Shown: positions 1 through 5,388 of the stretch, in pieces | Layout: each line of letters begins with the position of its first letter | Numbering within the stretch: position 1 is the stretch's first letter | Source of the DNA: an uncultured Clostridia bacterium | GTDB lineage: Bacteria > Bacillota > Clostridia > Oscillospirales > Ruminococcaceae | Assembly (NCBI GenBank): GCA_937871145.1 | Contig: CALMXN010000122.1 | Location: 1-6,067, forward strand | Length of the DNA: 6,067 nt | Reading direction: 5' to 3' | Program-made: the position numbers and the translations under genes | Notes under the pieces: generated by a model | Told to the model about the DNA's origin: nothing | What the model saw: only the letters and a program-made list of their open reading frames with translations | The model's database searches: none

Positions 1-668
1 CAGAAGAGCTCAACGCAACAATAGTATCTGGCTTTTTTATATGCGAAGAAAAGGAAAATAAAAAATACTATAATGCTCTGATTGCTTTTTTACCTGACGG
101 GACTATTTCTGATTCATATTGTAAGCAGGTACTCGCTCCATTTGGTGAATACTTCCCTCTTGGTAATTACTTAGCAAGAAGATTTCCTGCTTTAAGTGAA
201 CTGATAGAAAGCTCATCCGGAGTATCAAGAGGTGATAAGACTAAGGTGCTTGAAGCGGATAATTCAAAAATCGGAGCGATAATCTGTTATGAATCAATCT
301 TTACCAAAATGTCTGTTGAAAATTCAAGACAAGGAGCAGATATTCTTGTTGTAGCAAGCAATGACTCATGGTTCGGCGAGAGTCCCGCTTTGTATCAGCA
401 CTTTTCTCACAGCATCATGAGAGCAGTTGAATCACAGAAGTATGTTGTACGAGCAAGCAATACTGGAATCAGCGCTATAATTTCTCCCTTTGGTGAAGTT
501 ATAAGTTCCGCCAGCCCTTTTAAAAAGACAACTGCAACAGGAAATGTCTATCTTTCAGACCATCAAACCTTTTATTGTAAAACAGGTGAAATATTTGTTA
601 TACCTTGTATTATAGCTTATATTTACACTATAATTAAAAATATTTGCAAATTTATGCATAATGGTTAA
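1..668 (+). CDS. lnt: Apolipoprotein N-acyltransferase, C-terminal part (5' end outside window)
   Basis: Lnt adds an acyl chain from phospholipid to the N-terminal cysteine of lipoproteins, with its nitrilase-fold domain on the outer face of the membrane. The reading frame is open from base 3 and gives 221 residues; a full protein is about 500, so the N-terminal membrane helices and the catalytic Glu are upstream of the window. Visible family motifs are YCKQVLAPFGEY (catalytic Lys, codon 123-125), GAIICYES (catalytic Cys, codon 285-287), NDSWFG, and a QHFSHSIMRAVE...RASNTGIS block. A hydrophobic stretch near the end (IFVIPCIIAYIYTII) fits the last membrane helix. An in-frame GTG at 246 is internal to the catalytic domain and is not the start. 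Lnt is classically a diderm and actinobacterial enzyme, though homologues are annotated in clostridia. Two predicted lipoproteins in this window could be substrates (inference). A general carbon-nitrogen hydrolase is the only serious alternative. Confidence 0.88.
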   Translation, partial: EELNATIVSGFFICEEKENKKYYNALIAFLPDGTISDSYCKQVLAPFGEYFPLGNYLARRFPALSELIESSSGVSRGDKTKVLEADNSKIGAIICYESIFTKMSVENSRQGADILVVASNDSWFGESPALYQHFSHSIMRAVESQKYVVRASNTGISAIISPFGEVISSASPFKKTTATGNVYLSDHQTFYCKTGEIFVIPCIIAYIYTIIKNICKFMHNG

Positions 669-704
669 CAACTTTAACTTAATTTGATAATATTGTATTA
701 ACGC

Positions 705-733
705 TTGATTAAAAACTAAATTTGTGGTATACT
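705..733 (+). promoter_or_regulatory. SigA-type promoter of ymdB with extended -10
   Basis: TTGATT (705-710), a 17-bp spacer, and TATACT (728-733), preceded by TG one base upstream (725-726), which makes an extended -10. It lies 31 bp upstream of the ymdB TTG start and just after lnt, so ymdB probably has its own transcript even if lnt reads through. I see no convincing terminator between lnt and this promoter. Confidence 0.7.
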
Positions 734-763
734 AATCACATTACTTAACAGGAGGCAAGAAAA

Positions 764-1543
764 TTGCGGTTATTATTTATCGGCGATATTGTTGGAAAAG
801 AAGGTTGCAATTTCCTTGCTGAGAATCTGTATAGTATAAAAAAAGAGCATAATATTGATATTACTGTTGCTAATGGGGAAAATTCTGCCCAGGGCAACGG
901 AATAACCAAATATTCTGCTGATTTGCTGACAAATTGCGGTGTTGACATTATAACAACTGGAAACCATGCTTTTAAACGACGTGAAACAATCTCCATCTTC
1001 GACGAAATACCACACCTTATCAGACCCGCTAACTATCCAGCCGATGTAATCGGTAAAGGATACTATATCCATGATATGGGTGATACACAGATTGCTGTGA
1101 TAAATCTGCTTGGTGTTGTATATCTCGAACCTCTAAACAATCCATTTGACACTGTCGACAAAATATTATCAGAAATAAAGACGCCAAACATCTTTGTTGA
1201 TTTTCATGCGGAAGCTACCGCAGAAAAGAAAGCAATGGGGCATTACCTTGCAGGAAGAGTAACAGCTGTACTTGGTACACACACACATGTGCAGACAGCA
1301 GATGCCTGTATTCTTAATAAGCATACAGGATATATAACAGATGTCGGCATGACCGGCCCGGAAAATTCTGTTCTTGGAGTAAAGACAGAAATAGCTGTTG
1401 AAAAAATGCGTAAGCACTTCCCTGTGAAGTTTATTGAAAGCTCTGAACCTTCTTTTCTTAATGGAATTGTGGTTGATTTCGACAAAAAATTGGGGATAAC
1501 TAATAATATGTTCCCTATAATTATACGAAACCCACAAAAATAA
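764..1543 (+). CDS. ymdB: YmdB-family metallophosphoesterase (2',3'-cyclic-nucleotide phosphodiesterase type)
   Basis: This is a cytoplasmic dinuclear-metal phosphoesterase of the TIGR00282/YmdB family. The Bacillus subtilis homologue hydrolyses 2',3'-cyclic nucleotides and influences motility and biofilm choice. The product is 259 residues, close to the usual ~264. Metal-site motifs appear in order: GDIVGKEG (Asp8), NGENSAQGNGI (Glu39, Asn40), TTGNH (Asn67, His68), VDFHAEATAEK (His148), LGTHTHVQTAD (His173, His175) and ITDVGMTGP. The TTG at 764 is chosen because GGAGG (751-755) sits 8 bases upstream and the family N-terminus MRxLFIGDI begins there. The gene is followed by spoVS, as in Bacillus, but the gene upstream here is lnt and not rny. 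After GNH the usual Trp-Asp pair is replaced by Ala-Phe-Lys, which may be lineage-typical. Confidence 0.93.
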   Translation: MRLLFIGDIVGKEGCNFLAENLYSIKKEHNIDITVANGENSAQGNGITKYSADLLTNCGVDIITTGNHAFKRRETISIFDEIPHLIRPANYPADVIGKGYYIHDMGDTQIAVINLLGVVYLEPLNNPFDTVDKILSEIKTPNIFVDFHAEATAEKKAMGHYLAGRVTAVLGTHTHVQTADACILNKHTGYITDVGMTGPENSVLGVKTEIAVEKMRKHFPVKFIESSEPSFLNGIVVDFDKKLGITNNMFPIIIRNPQK

Positions 1544-1552
1544 TATTTTTAC

Positions 1553-1581
1553 TTGAAAATTTTTGAAAATATATGTATAAT
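1553..1581 (+). promoter_or_regulatory. Near-consensus SigA-type promoter of spoVS
   Basis: TTGAAA (1553-1558), a 17-bp spacer, and a perfect TATAAT (1576-1581). It starts 10 bp after the ymdB stop codon, so spoVS and the following lipoprotein gene can be transcribed independently of ymdB. The predicted start is near 1588, giving a leader of about 78 bases. In B. subtilis spoVS is under SigH; I find no AGGA...GAAT-type SigH match here. Confidence 0.72.
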
Positions 1582-1585
1582 ATAT

Positions 1586-1637
1586 TTACTATCAAAAATT
1601 CAAATTTGTCAATTTGCATTTACTACTTTGATACTAA
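1586..1637 (+). promoter_or_regulatory. Foldable 5' leader of spoVS mRNA
   Basis: An inverted repeat pairs 1586-1596 (TTACTATCAAA) with 1627-1637 (TTTGATACTAA): 10 of 11 positions pair, with a single C-C mismatch. Nested inside is a second stem, CAAATT (1601-1606) with AATTTG (1611-1616), around a TGTC loop. The outer stem begins almost exactly at the predicted transcription start, so it would cap the 5' end of the transcript. It ends 17 bases before the Shine-Dalgarno and does not cover it. Stems this AT-rich are weak and may be chance in 30% GC DNA. Confidence 0.3.
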
Positions 1638-1665
1638 ATGACGTTAATTAAATGGAGGTTTCACA

Positions 1666-1926
1666 ATGGAAGTTTTAAAAGTATCATCACATTCCGTGCC
1701 AAACTCAGTTGCAGGTGCTGTTGCCGGTGTAATCCGTGACAAGAGTGTTGTAGAAGTTCAGGCTGTTGGCGCTGGCGCTGCAAATCAGGCTATTAAGGCT
1801 ATCGCTATTGCAAGAGGATATCTTGCACCAGTAGGAATAGACCTAGTATGCATACCTGCTTTTGCTAATGTTGTTATTGATGGCGAAGAAAGAACTGCTA
1901 TTAAATTAATCTGCGAATCAAGATAA
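1666..1926 (+). CDS. spoVS: Stage V sporulation protein S
   Basis: SpoVS is a small (86-residue) Alba-like protein needed for proper septation and spore coat development in B. subtilis; a nucleic-acid-binding role has been proposed from its structure. The sequence is very close to the family: MEVLKVSSHSVPNSVAGA at the start, VQAVGAGAANQAIKAIAIAR in the middle, then GIDLVCIPAF and DGEERTAIKLI near the end. The full length matches the normal 86 residues. GGAGG at 1654-1658 lies 7 bases before the ATG. Position after ymdB is the conserved arrangement. A CAP-domain lipoprotein gene follows after 46 bp with no terminator between, so the two probably share an mRNA. Presence of this gene suggests, but does not prove, a spore former, because SpoVS also occurs in some non-sporulating lineages. 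Confidence 0.96.
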   Translation: MEVLKVSSHSVPNSVAGAVAGVIRDKSVVEVQAVGAGAANQAIKAIAIARGYLAPVGIDLVCIPAFANVVIDGEERTAIKLICESR

Positions 1927-1943
1927 GTGCTATCAAATTGTTA

Positions 1944-1958
1944 AGTAAATAATTTACT
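1944..1958 (+). repeat. 15-bp palindrome just upstream of the lipoprotein ribosome site
   Basis: AGTAAAT (1944-1950), one central A, and ATTTACT (1952-1958) form a perfect palindrome directly before the AAGGAAA Shine-Dalgarno (1959-1965) of the next gene. It has no T-tract and is too AT-rich for a good terminator. It could be a protein-binding site or a weak structure affecting translation of the second cistron; chance is quite possible. Confidence 0.3.
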
Positions 1959-1972
1959 AAGGAAAACTTAAT

Positions 1973-2638
1973 ATGAAAAAACTACTTTTAATTTCTATGA
2001 TATCATCTTTAGTGGTTTTTTTGACAGCATGTGGAAAAGGTTCTGGCTCTAAAAATTCAGACTCAGGACGATTTAATGACAGCATAGCAAAAACCGAAGA
2101 ATCTATTGAAGGCAAAAATGCGCCTTCACCAGATACGACAACTAATCAATCACTTATCACTACAACTCAGAGCACTACTACCCCAAAGGTTACAACTAAA
2201 ATACCTGTGGTTACTACAAGACCTGTAACCACTACAAAAAGCCAGGCATACACCCCAAGTTCTGATTACATTTCAGAAGTTATCCGACTTGTTAATATAG
2301 AAAGATCAAAGCAGGGCCTTTCAGCTCTTACAACGAATTCACAGCTTGCAAATGTTGCGAATATCAGAGCTAAGGAAACTGTTACGTCCTTCTCTCATAC
2401 AAGACCTAATGGCACAAGCTGCTTCACGGTTCTTGCTGAAACCAAGGTTTCTTATAGAACCTGTGGTGAGAATATTGCTGCCGGACAAACAACCCCACAA
2501 GAAGTTGTTAAGAGTTGGATGAATTCCGAAGGGCACAGAAAAAACATTCTCAACGGCAGTTTTACAAAGCTTGGAGTAGGTTATGTCAAGGCTTCTACTG
2601 GTTATAAATATTACTGGACACAAATGTTTATAGGTTAA
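1973..2638 (+). CDS. CAP/SCP-domain (YkwD-like) lipoprotein
   Basis: This is a predicted surface lipoprotein of 221 residues. The N-terminus is a lipoprotein signal peptide (Lys2-Lys3, hydrophobic run, lipobox LTAC with Cys20). A Ser/Thr/Pro-rich linker spans about residues 52-95, including repeated TTT blocks. The CAP domain fills 98-221: VIRLVNIERSKQGL, SHTRPNG (His142), CGENIAAG (Glu166), SWMNSEGHRKNIL (Glu186, His188), then GVGYV and YYWTQMFIG. These supply the cavity His/Glu residues of the superfamily. Cys150 and Cys164 could form a disulfide. Bacterial CAP proteins of this type are extracellular with mostly unknown activity. The gene follows spoVS closely and shares its transcript by layout, so a role in spore envelope or septation is an attractive inference, unproven. 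AAGGAAA (1959-1965) is the ribosome site. Confidence 0.9.
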   Translation: MKKLLLISMISSLVVFLTACGKGSGSKNSDSGRFNDSIAKTEESIEGKNAPSPDTTTNQSLITTTQSTTTPKVTTKIPVVTTRPVTTTKSQAYTPSSDYISEVIRLVNIERSKQGLSALTTNSQLANVANIRAKETVTSFSHTRPNGTSCFTVLAETKVSYRTCGENIAAGQTTPQEVVKSWMNSEGHRKNILNGSFTKLGVGYVKASTGYKYYWTQMFIG

Positions 2639-2644
2639 AAAATT

Positions 2645-2683
2645 AATCCGAAGAAAATTTCTTCGGATTTTTTTATTTTTTTT
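2645..2683 (+). terminator. Strong intrinsic terminator after the CAP lipoprotein gene
   Basis: AATCCGAAGAA (2645-2655) pairs perfectly with TTCTTCGGATT (2659-2669) around a 3-base loop, and is followed by a long T-rich tract to 2683. It starts 7 bp after the stop codon and closes the spoVS/lipoprotein unit. Confidence 0.9.
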
Positions 2684-2693
2684 AAAAAAAGTA

Positions 2694-2722
2694 TTGACAA
2701 ATCTTTCTTTTTGTATTATTGT
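2694..2722 (+). promoter_or_regulatory. Promoter of the GntR-ABC operon
   Basis: A perfect TTGACA (2694-2699) is followed after 17 bp by TATTGT (2717-2722). A weaker -10 alternative, TATTAT (2714-2719), has a short 14-bp spacer. The -10 overlaps the left edge of the dyad operator at 2720-2755, as expected for repression by steric block. The -35 begins 11 bp after the T-tract of the preceding terminator. Confidence 0.7.
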
Positions 2723-2755
2723 ATTATTGTACTAAATAATTAATACAGTCATACA
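2720..2755 (+). promoter_or_regulatory. Candidate operator for the GntR/YtrA regulator: 36-bp nested dyad
   Basis: The two 18-bp halves (2720-2737 and 2738-2755) are inverted repeats at 14 of 18 positions. The left half has TGTAT (2720) and TGTAC (2728); the right half has ATACA at 2743 and 2751. Both half-site pairs share the same axis (between 2737 and 2738) and are 8 bp apart within each half. The inner 20 bp (2728-2747, TGTACTAAAT/AATTAATACA) resembles the TGTA...TACA palindromes typical of GntR-family operators. It overlaps the -10 and the predicted transcript start and ends just before the ribosome site, so binding should block transcription. That the adjacent gene's product binds here is inference. 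Confidence 0.62.
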
Positions 2756-2771
2756 GTCGAAGGAGGCTACT

Positions 2772-3134
2772 ATGAGTTGGCAGATTGATGACAGCCGACC
2801 TGTTTACATTCAGCTGATAGACGAAATAAAAATGCGCATTATTTCCGGCTATTATAAGTTGGGTGACCGATTGCCTTCGGTAAGGGACTTGGCTGAAGAG
2901 GCACAGGTAAACCCAAACACAATGCAAAAAGCTCTCACCGAGCTTGAGTCATGTGGAATGCTGAATTCTCAGAGAACAAGCGGACGATTTATTACAGACA
3001 ATAAAATTCTCATCGAAGAAATGAGACAAATGTTCGCATTGCAGTATATCAAAGTATTCTTTGAAAGCATGGAAAAACTCGGTTATTCACAGGAAGAAAT
3101 CAAACAAAAAATTAATAACAGTAAAGAGGGGTAA
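2772..3134 (+). CDS. GntR-family transcriptional regulator, YtrA subfamily
   Basis: This is a DNA-binding repressor of 120 residues. The N-terminal winged helix-turn-helix spans about residues 5-75: PVYIQLIDEIKMRIISG, then LGDRLPSVRDLAEEAQVNPN and TMQKALTELESCGML, then a wing ending SGRFI. Only about 45 mostly helical residues follow, with no effector-binding domain. This is the layout of the YtrA group, whose members usually control an ABC transporter encoded downstream and repress their own operon; some respond to cell-wall-active antibiotics. AAGGAGG (2760-2766) lies 5 bases before the ATG. The stop codon is 2 bp from the ATPase start, so the genes are probably translationally coupled. The usual Gly in the wing (rGxG) is Ser here. 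The inducing signal cannot be read from the sequence. Confidence 0.93.
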   Translation: MSWQIDDSRPVYIQLIDEIKMRIISGYYKLGDRLPSVRDLAEEAQVNPNTMQKALTELESCGMLNSQRTSGRFITDNKILIEEMRQMFALQYIKVFFESMEKLGYSQEEIKQKINNSKEG

Positions 3135-3136
3135 AA

Positions 3137-3835
3137 ATGGATTTCAGTATTGAATGTCGTAATCTTACAAAAGCATACGGCAAAAAGGTTGCATTAGACA
3201 ATATCAACCTTAAATTTAACCGCGGAAGAATCATTGGACTTCTTGGTCCTAACGGAAGTGGTAAAACAACACTCATCAAGCTTGTTTGTGGCTTGCTTAC
3301 ACCAACATCAGGTGATGTTCTTATCAATGGAAAAGTTCCTGGTCCTGAAACTAAAGCAGTTGTTTCATATCTCCCAGACAAAACTTACTTGCCTGAATGG
3401 ATGAAGGTCACTGAATTAATAAGCTTCTTCAAGTCCTTCTATAAGGACTTCAATGAGCAGAAAGCAATGACTTTATTTGAGAAGCTTCATATTGATGTCA
3501 ATGACAAGCTTAAAACAATGTCAAAGGGTACAAAAGAAAAGGTTCAGCTTATTCTTGTTATGAGCAGAGATGCAGATGTTTACATTCTCGACGAACCTAT
3601 CGCTGGTGTTGACCCTGCTGCACGTGACCTTATCCTTAACACAATCATTGCAAACTATAATCCTAATGCATCTGTAATTATTTCAACTCACCTTATCGCT
3701 GACGTTGAAACAGTTCTTGAAGATATCATCTTTATCAAGTACGGTAAGATAGAACTTCAGTCCACTGTGGATGAAATCCGCGACGTTAATGGAAAATCAG
3801 TTGACACTTTATTCAGGGAGGTATACAGATGTTAG
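3137..3835 (+). CDS. ABC transporter ATP-binding protein (YtrB/BcrA-like)
   Basis: This is the cytoplasmic ATPase of a two-gene ABC module, 232 residues. Motifs in order are Walker A GPNGSGKTT (37-45, Lys43), signature MSKGTKEK (128-135), Walker B VYILDEP (148-154, Asp152, Glu153), D-loop GVDP (157-160), and H-loop STH (His185). The usual Q-loop glutamine position reads YLPDKTYL, so Asp81 appears in place of Gln; I believe this is common in this subfamily, from memory. The C-terminus DTLFREVYRC is a typical tail of these proteins. The ribosome site AGAGGGG (3125-3131) lies inside the end of the regulator gene, and the stop overlaps the permease start by 7 bp (ATGTTAG). It probably powers the permease encoded next. 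The substrate is unknown; relatives act in antimicrobial peptide resistance or envelope stress. Confidence 0.94.
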   Translation: MDFSIECRNLTKAYGKKVALDNINLKFNRGRIIGLLGPNGSGKTTLIKLVCGLLTPTSGDVLINGKVPGPETKAVVSYLPDKTYLPEWMKVTELISFFKSFYKDFNEQKAMTLFEKLHIDVNDKLKTMSKGTKEKVQLILVMSRDADVYILDEPIAGVDPAARDLILNTIIANYNPNASVIISTHLIADVETVLEDIIFIKYGKIELQSTVDEIRDVNGKSVDTLFREVYRC

Positions 3836-4623
3836 GAAAACTTATTAAAAACGAATTCAGATCAACCATTAGATACTATTGGATATTCTTTGTTGCATTC
3901 TTTGGCTTAAGTGTTGCTTTTGGAATTATCAACACAATAATGACAAGCAATAATAATGTTAATACTGTTTTTGAGATTTTTGCTTTTTTAATGGCAATTA
4001 TTTATTTCTTCAGTAGCTTCTTTATATCACTTGCACCTGTAATTTTCTCAGCTCTAAGATTCAACAAAAGTGTTCTTGGTAATGAAGGTTACCTCACAAA
4101 TACACTTCCTATTTCTACTAATAAAATAGTCGGATCAAAATTAGTTGTAGCAACAGTCTGGTTCGTAGCAACATCAATCTGGTCTACATTATGTCTTATA
4201 TTATCTATGTCTATTTCCTCAAATTTTAAAGACACTCTAAAAGGTCTTAAAGAGTTCTTCGGACCAATTGTTGATAAACTGACAGATGATCCAATGCTTC
4301 TTGTTGTTATTTTTATAGCATTTGTTATCTCTTCATTAAGCTTTGTTCTTATAGAATATGCTTCATTCAGCTTCAGCCAGATTTTCAATAGCCACAGAGG
4401 TCTAAAAGGATCATTTATAATGATAGGCATTTTAGTAGTCAACATTATCGTTTTCAGTGTATTTGCTATTAATCTATTAAAACCTATTCTTGGAGATAAT
4501 CCTTCAGATTCATCAATCACTTATTGGATATTCGGCGTAATGGGTCTAAACGGAATTTTGTTCGGTGGCATAAGCTACTTCATTACACAATGGGCTTTGA
4601 AAAAGCACCTTAACTTACAATAA
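3829..4623 (+). CDS. ABC-2-type transporter permease
   Basis: This is the membrane partner of the preceding ATPase, 264 residues. Six hydrophobic segments are visible at about 17-38, 47-76, 104-128, 156-180, 195-217 and 229-255. After segment 2 comes NEGYLTNTLPISTNKIVGSK, the loop typical of ABC-2 permeases in YtrB-like modules. The N-terminus MLGKLIKNEFRSTIRYYW, a basic amphipathic stretch ahead of helix 1, is also typical. The start overlaps the ATPase stop by 7 bp. AGGGAGG (3815-3821) gives a good ribosome site 7 bases upstream. Only one permease is present, so the working transporter is probably an ATPase dimer with a permease dimer (inference). No substrate-binding protein is encoded, which fits an exporter. 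The larger ytrCDEF set of Bacillus is absent. Confidence 0.9.
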   Translation: MLGKLIKNEFRSTIRYYWIFFVAFFGLSVAFGIINTIMTSNNNVNTVFEIFAFLMAIIYFFSSFFISLAPVIFSALRFNKSVLGNEGYLTNTLPISTNKIVGSKLVVATVWFVATSIWSTLCLILSMSISSNFKDTLKGLKEFFGPIVDKLTDDPMLLVVIFIAFVISSLSFVLIEYASFSFSQIFNSHRGLKGSFIMIGILVVNIIVFSVFAINLLKPILGDNPSDSSITYWIFGVMGLNGILFGGISYFITQWALKKHLNLQ

Positions 4624-4648
4624 TATTTCTCCACATATCATATAAATA

Positions 4649-4687
4649 GAAGGCGTAAAGGAATTTTCCTTACGCTTTCTTTTTTTG
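4649..4687 (+). terminator. Intrinsic terminator after the ABC operon
   Basis: GAAGGCGTAA with GGAA (4649-4663, one bulged A) pairs with TTCCTTACGCTTTC (4666-4679), including one G-T pair. A run of T follows (4680-4686). It lies 25 bp after the permease stop codon. The next promoter's TTGACA begins immediately after the T run. Confidence 0.87.
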
Positions 4688-4716
4688 TTGACAAAATATA
4701 ATATATATGCTATTAT
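4688..4716 (+). promoter_or_regulatory. Strong SigA-type promoter of the unknown lipoprotein gene
   Basis: A perfect TTGACA (4688-4693), a 17-bp spacer, and TATTAT (4711-4716) preceded by TGC, an extended -10. It lies 29 bp upstream of the ATG. The -35 abuts the T-tract of the preceding terminator. Closeness to consensus suggests high constitutive transcription of this single gene. Confidence 0.82.
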
Positions 4717-4745
4717 TGGAAATAATTTACTGAAAGGAACTAATT

Positions 4746-5357
4746 ATGAAAAAAATTATTTCTATAATGATATGTATGTTTATTATAGCACTTTCCGGAT
4801 GTCAGGTTAAAATAGGTTCTGACTCTGAAAGTTCTTCTGACACATCGTCGGAGGCTGTTACCACCAAAGCTACAACTACTGAAACTACTCAGGCTAAGCC
4901 TGTTATTGAACCTGAAGTCAAGAAAGTGTCAGGAAAAATAACATCAAAGGATGGCTTCTTTTCACTTTATTATGAAATTCCAACACTTGAATTAAAAGCA
5001 AATGAAGAATACACACTTACTACTAAATTCAAAAATGAAAGCAAGAATGAATTTAAAATTGGCATTAAGGATATGACAAAGCCTGTTAATATTGCAATTA
5101 TTAAAAAGGGCGAAATATGGGGTTATGAGGGTAATGACATTGATATATGCAGTACTATGAAAGCAGGTCAGGAAGTAACTCAGGAAACCAAAATAAAACT
5201 CAAAGAGCCTGGCGAATATCATTTCTTTATTTTTATTGACTTTGCAAGAGATATAAAAGCTTCAGAGGATGCTTCAAAGGTTGACAAGAATTTATATCAC
5301 CCTACACGAGGAAATACAAGTATCGCTGTTGAAGAACTCAAACTCACTGTCAAATAA
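4746..5357 (+). CDS. Predicted lipoprotein of unknown function
   Basis: I do not recognise a family for this 203-residue protein. The N-terminus is a clear lipoprotein signal (MKK, hydrophobic run, lipobox LSGC with Cys19), followed by a Ser/Thr-rich linker at about 24-50. Residues 60-203 are rich in alternating hydrophobic and polar residues, suggesting a beta-sandwich (Ig-like) domain: a strand pattern around SLYYEIPTLELKANEEYTL, a central IKKGEIWGYEG, and EPGEYHFFIFIDF. The last two blocks faintly recall BsuPI-type or surface-anchored Ig-like domains, but that is not enough to assign one. There is no catalytic signature. AAGGAA (4734-4739) is the ribosome site. Own promoter and terminator make it monocistronic. 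Its linker resembles that of the CAP lipoprotein at 1973, so both are probably tethered to the membrane with the domain reaching into the wall. Confidence 0.85.
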   Translation: MKKIISIMICMFIIALSGCQVKIGSDSESSSDTSSEAVTTKATTTETTQAKPVIEPEVKKVSGKITSKDGFFSLYYEIPTLELKANEEYTLTTKFKNESKNEFKIGIKDMTKPVNIAIIKKGEIWGYEGNDIDICSTMKAGQEVTQETKIKLKEPGEYHFFIFIDFARDIKASEDASKVDKNLYHPTRGNTSIAVEELKLTVK

Positions 5358-5361
5358 TACT

Positions 5362-5388
5362 AAGCCTTGCTATACGCAAGGTTTTTTA
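5362..5388 (+). terminator. Intrinsic terminator after the unknown lipoprotein gene
   Basis: CCTTGC (5365-5370) pairs with GCAAGG (5376-5381) around a TATAC loop, with a run of six T from 5382. Weaker AAG/TTT pairing extends the stem base. It begins a few bases after the stop codon. Confidence 0.85.

Noticed and set aside
246..668. A separate 140-codon gene starting at GTG 246
   Set aside because: The frame is open back to base 3 and codes for Lnt catalytic-domain motifs upstream of 246, so the GTG is an internal valine codon.
669..763. Terminator between lnt and ymdB
   Set aside because: The only inverted repeat (GTTAA/TTAAC at 664-678) is 5 bp, AT-rich, overlaps the stop codon and has no T-tract.
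745..1537. Minus-strand reading frames opposite ymdB
   Set aside because: They lack ribosome sites and recognisable domains and lie opposite a strongly conserved + strand gene.
1536..1550. Terminator at the ymdB stop codon (AAAAATA-A-TATTTTT)
   Set aside because: The stem is entirely A-T with a one-base loop and no following T-tract, so it would not form a stable terminator.
1544..1665. SigH promoter for spoVS
   Set aside because: No AGGAWWW plus GAATTW pair with correct spacing is present; the SigA-type match is much stronger.
2711..2758. CRISPR-like or minisatellite repeat
   Set aside because: The units are 8 bp, directly adjacent, few in number and symmetric about one axis, which fits an operator and not spacer-separated repeats.
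4089..4520. A 143-codon minus-strand frame opposite the permease
   Set aside because: It mirrors the permease coding strand, has no domain or ribosome site, and sits within a coherent + strand operon.
4920..5357. Assignment of the unknown lipoprotein to the BsuPI inhibitor family
   Set aside because: Only faint similarity around the GEIWGY and PGEY blocks can be seen by eye, too little to name a family.
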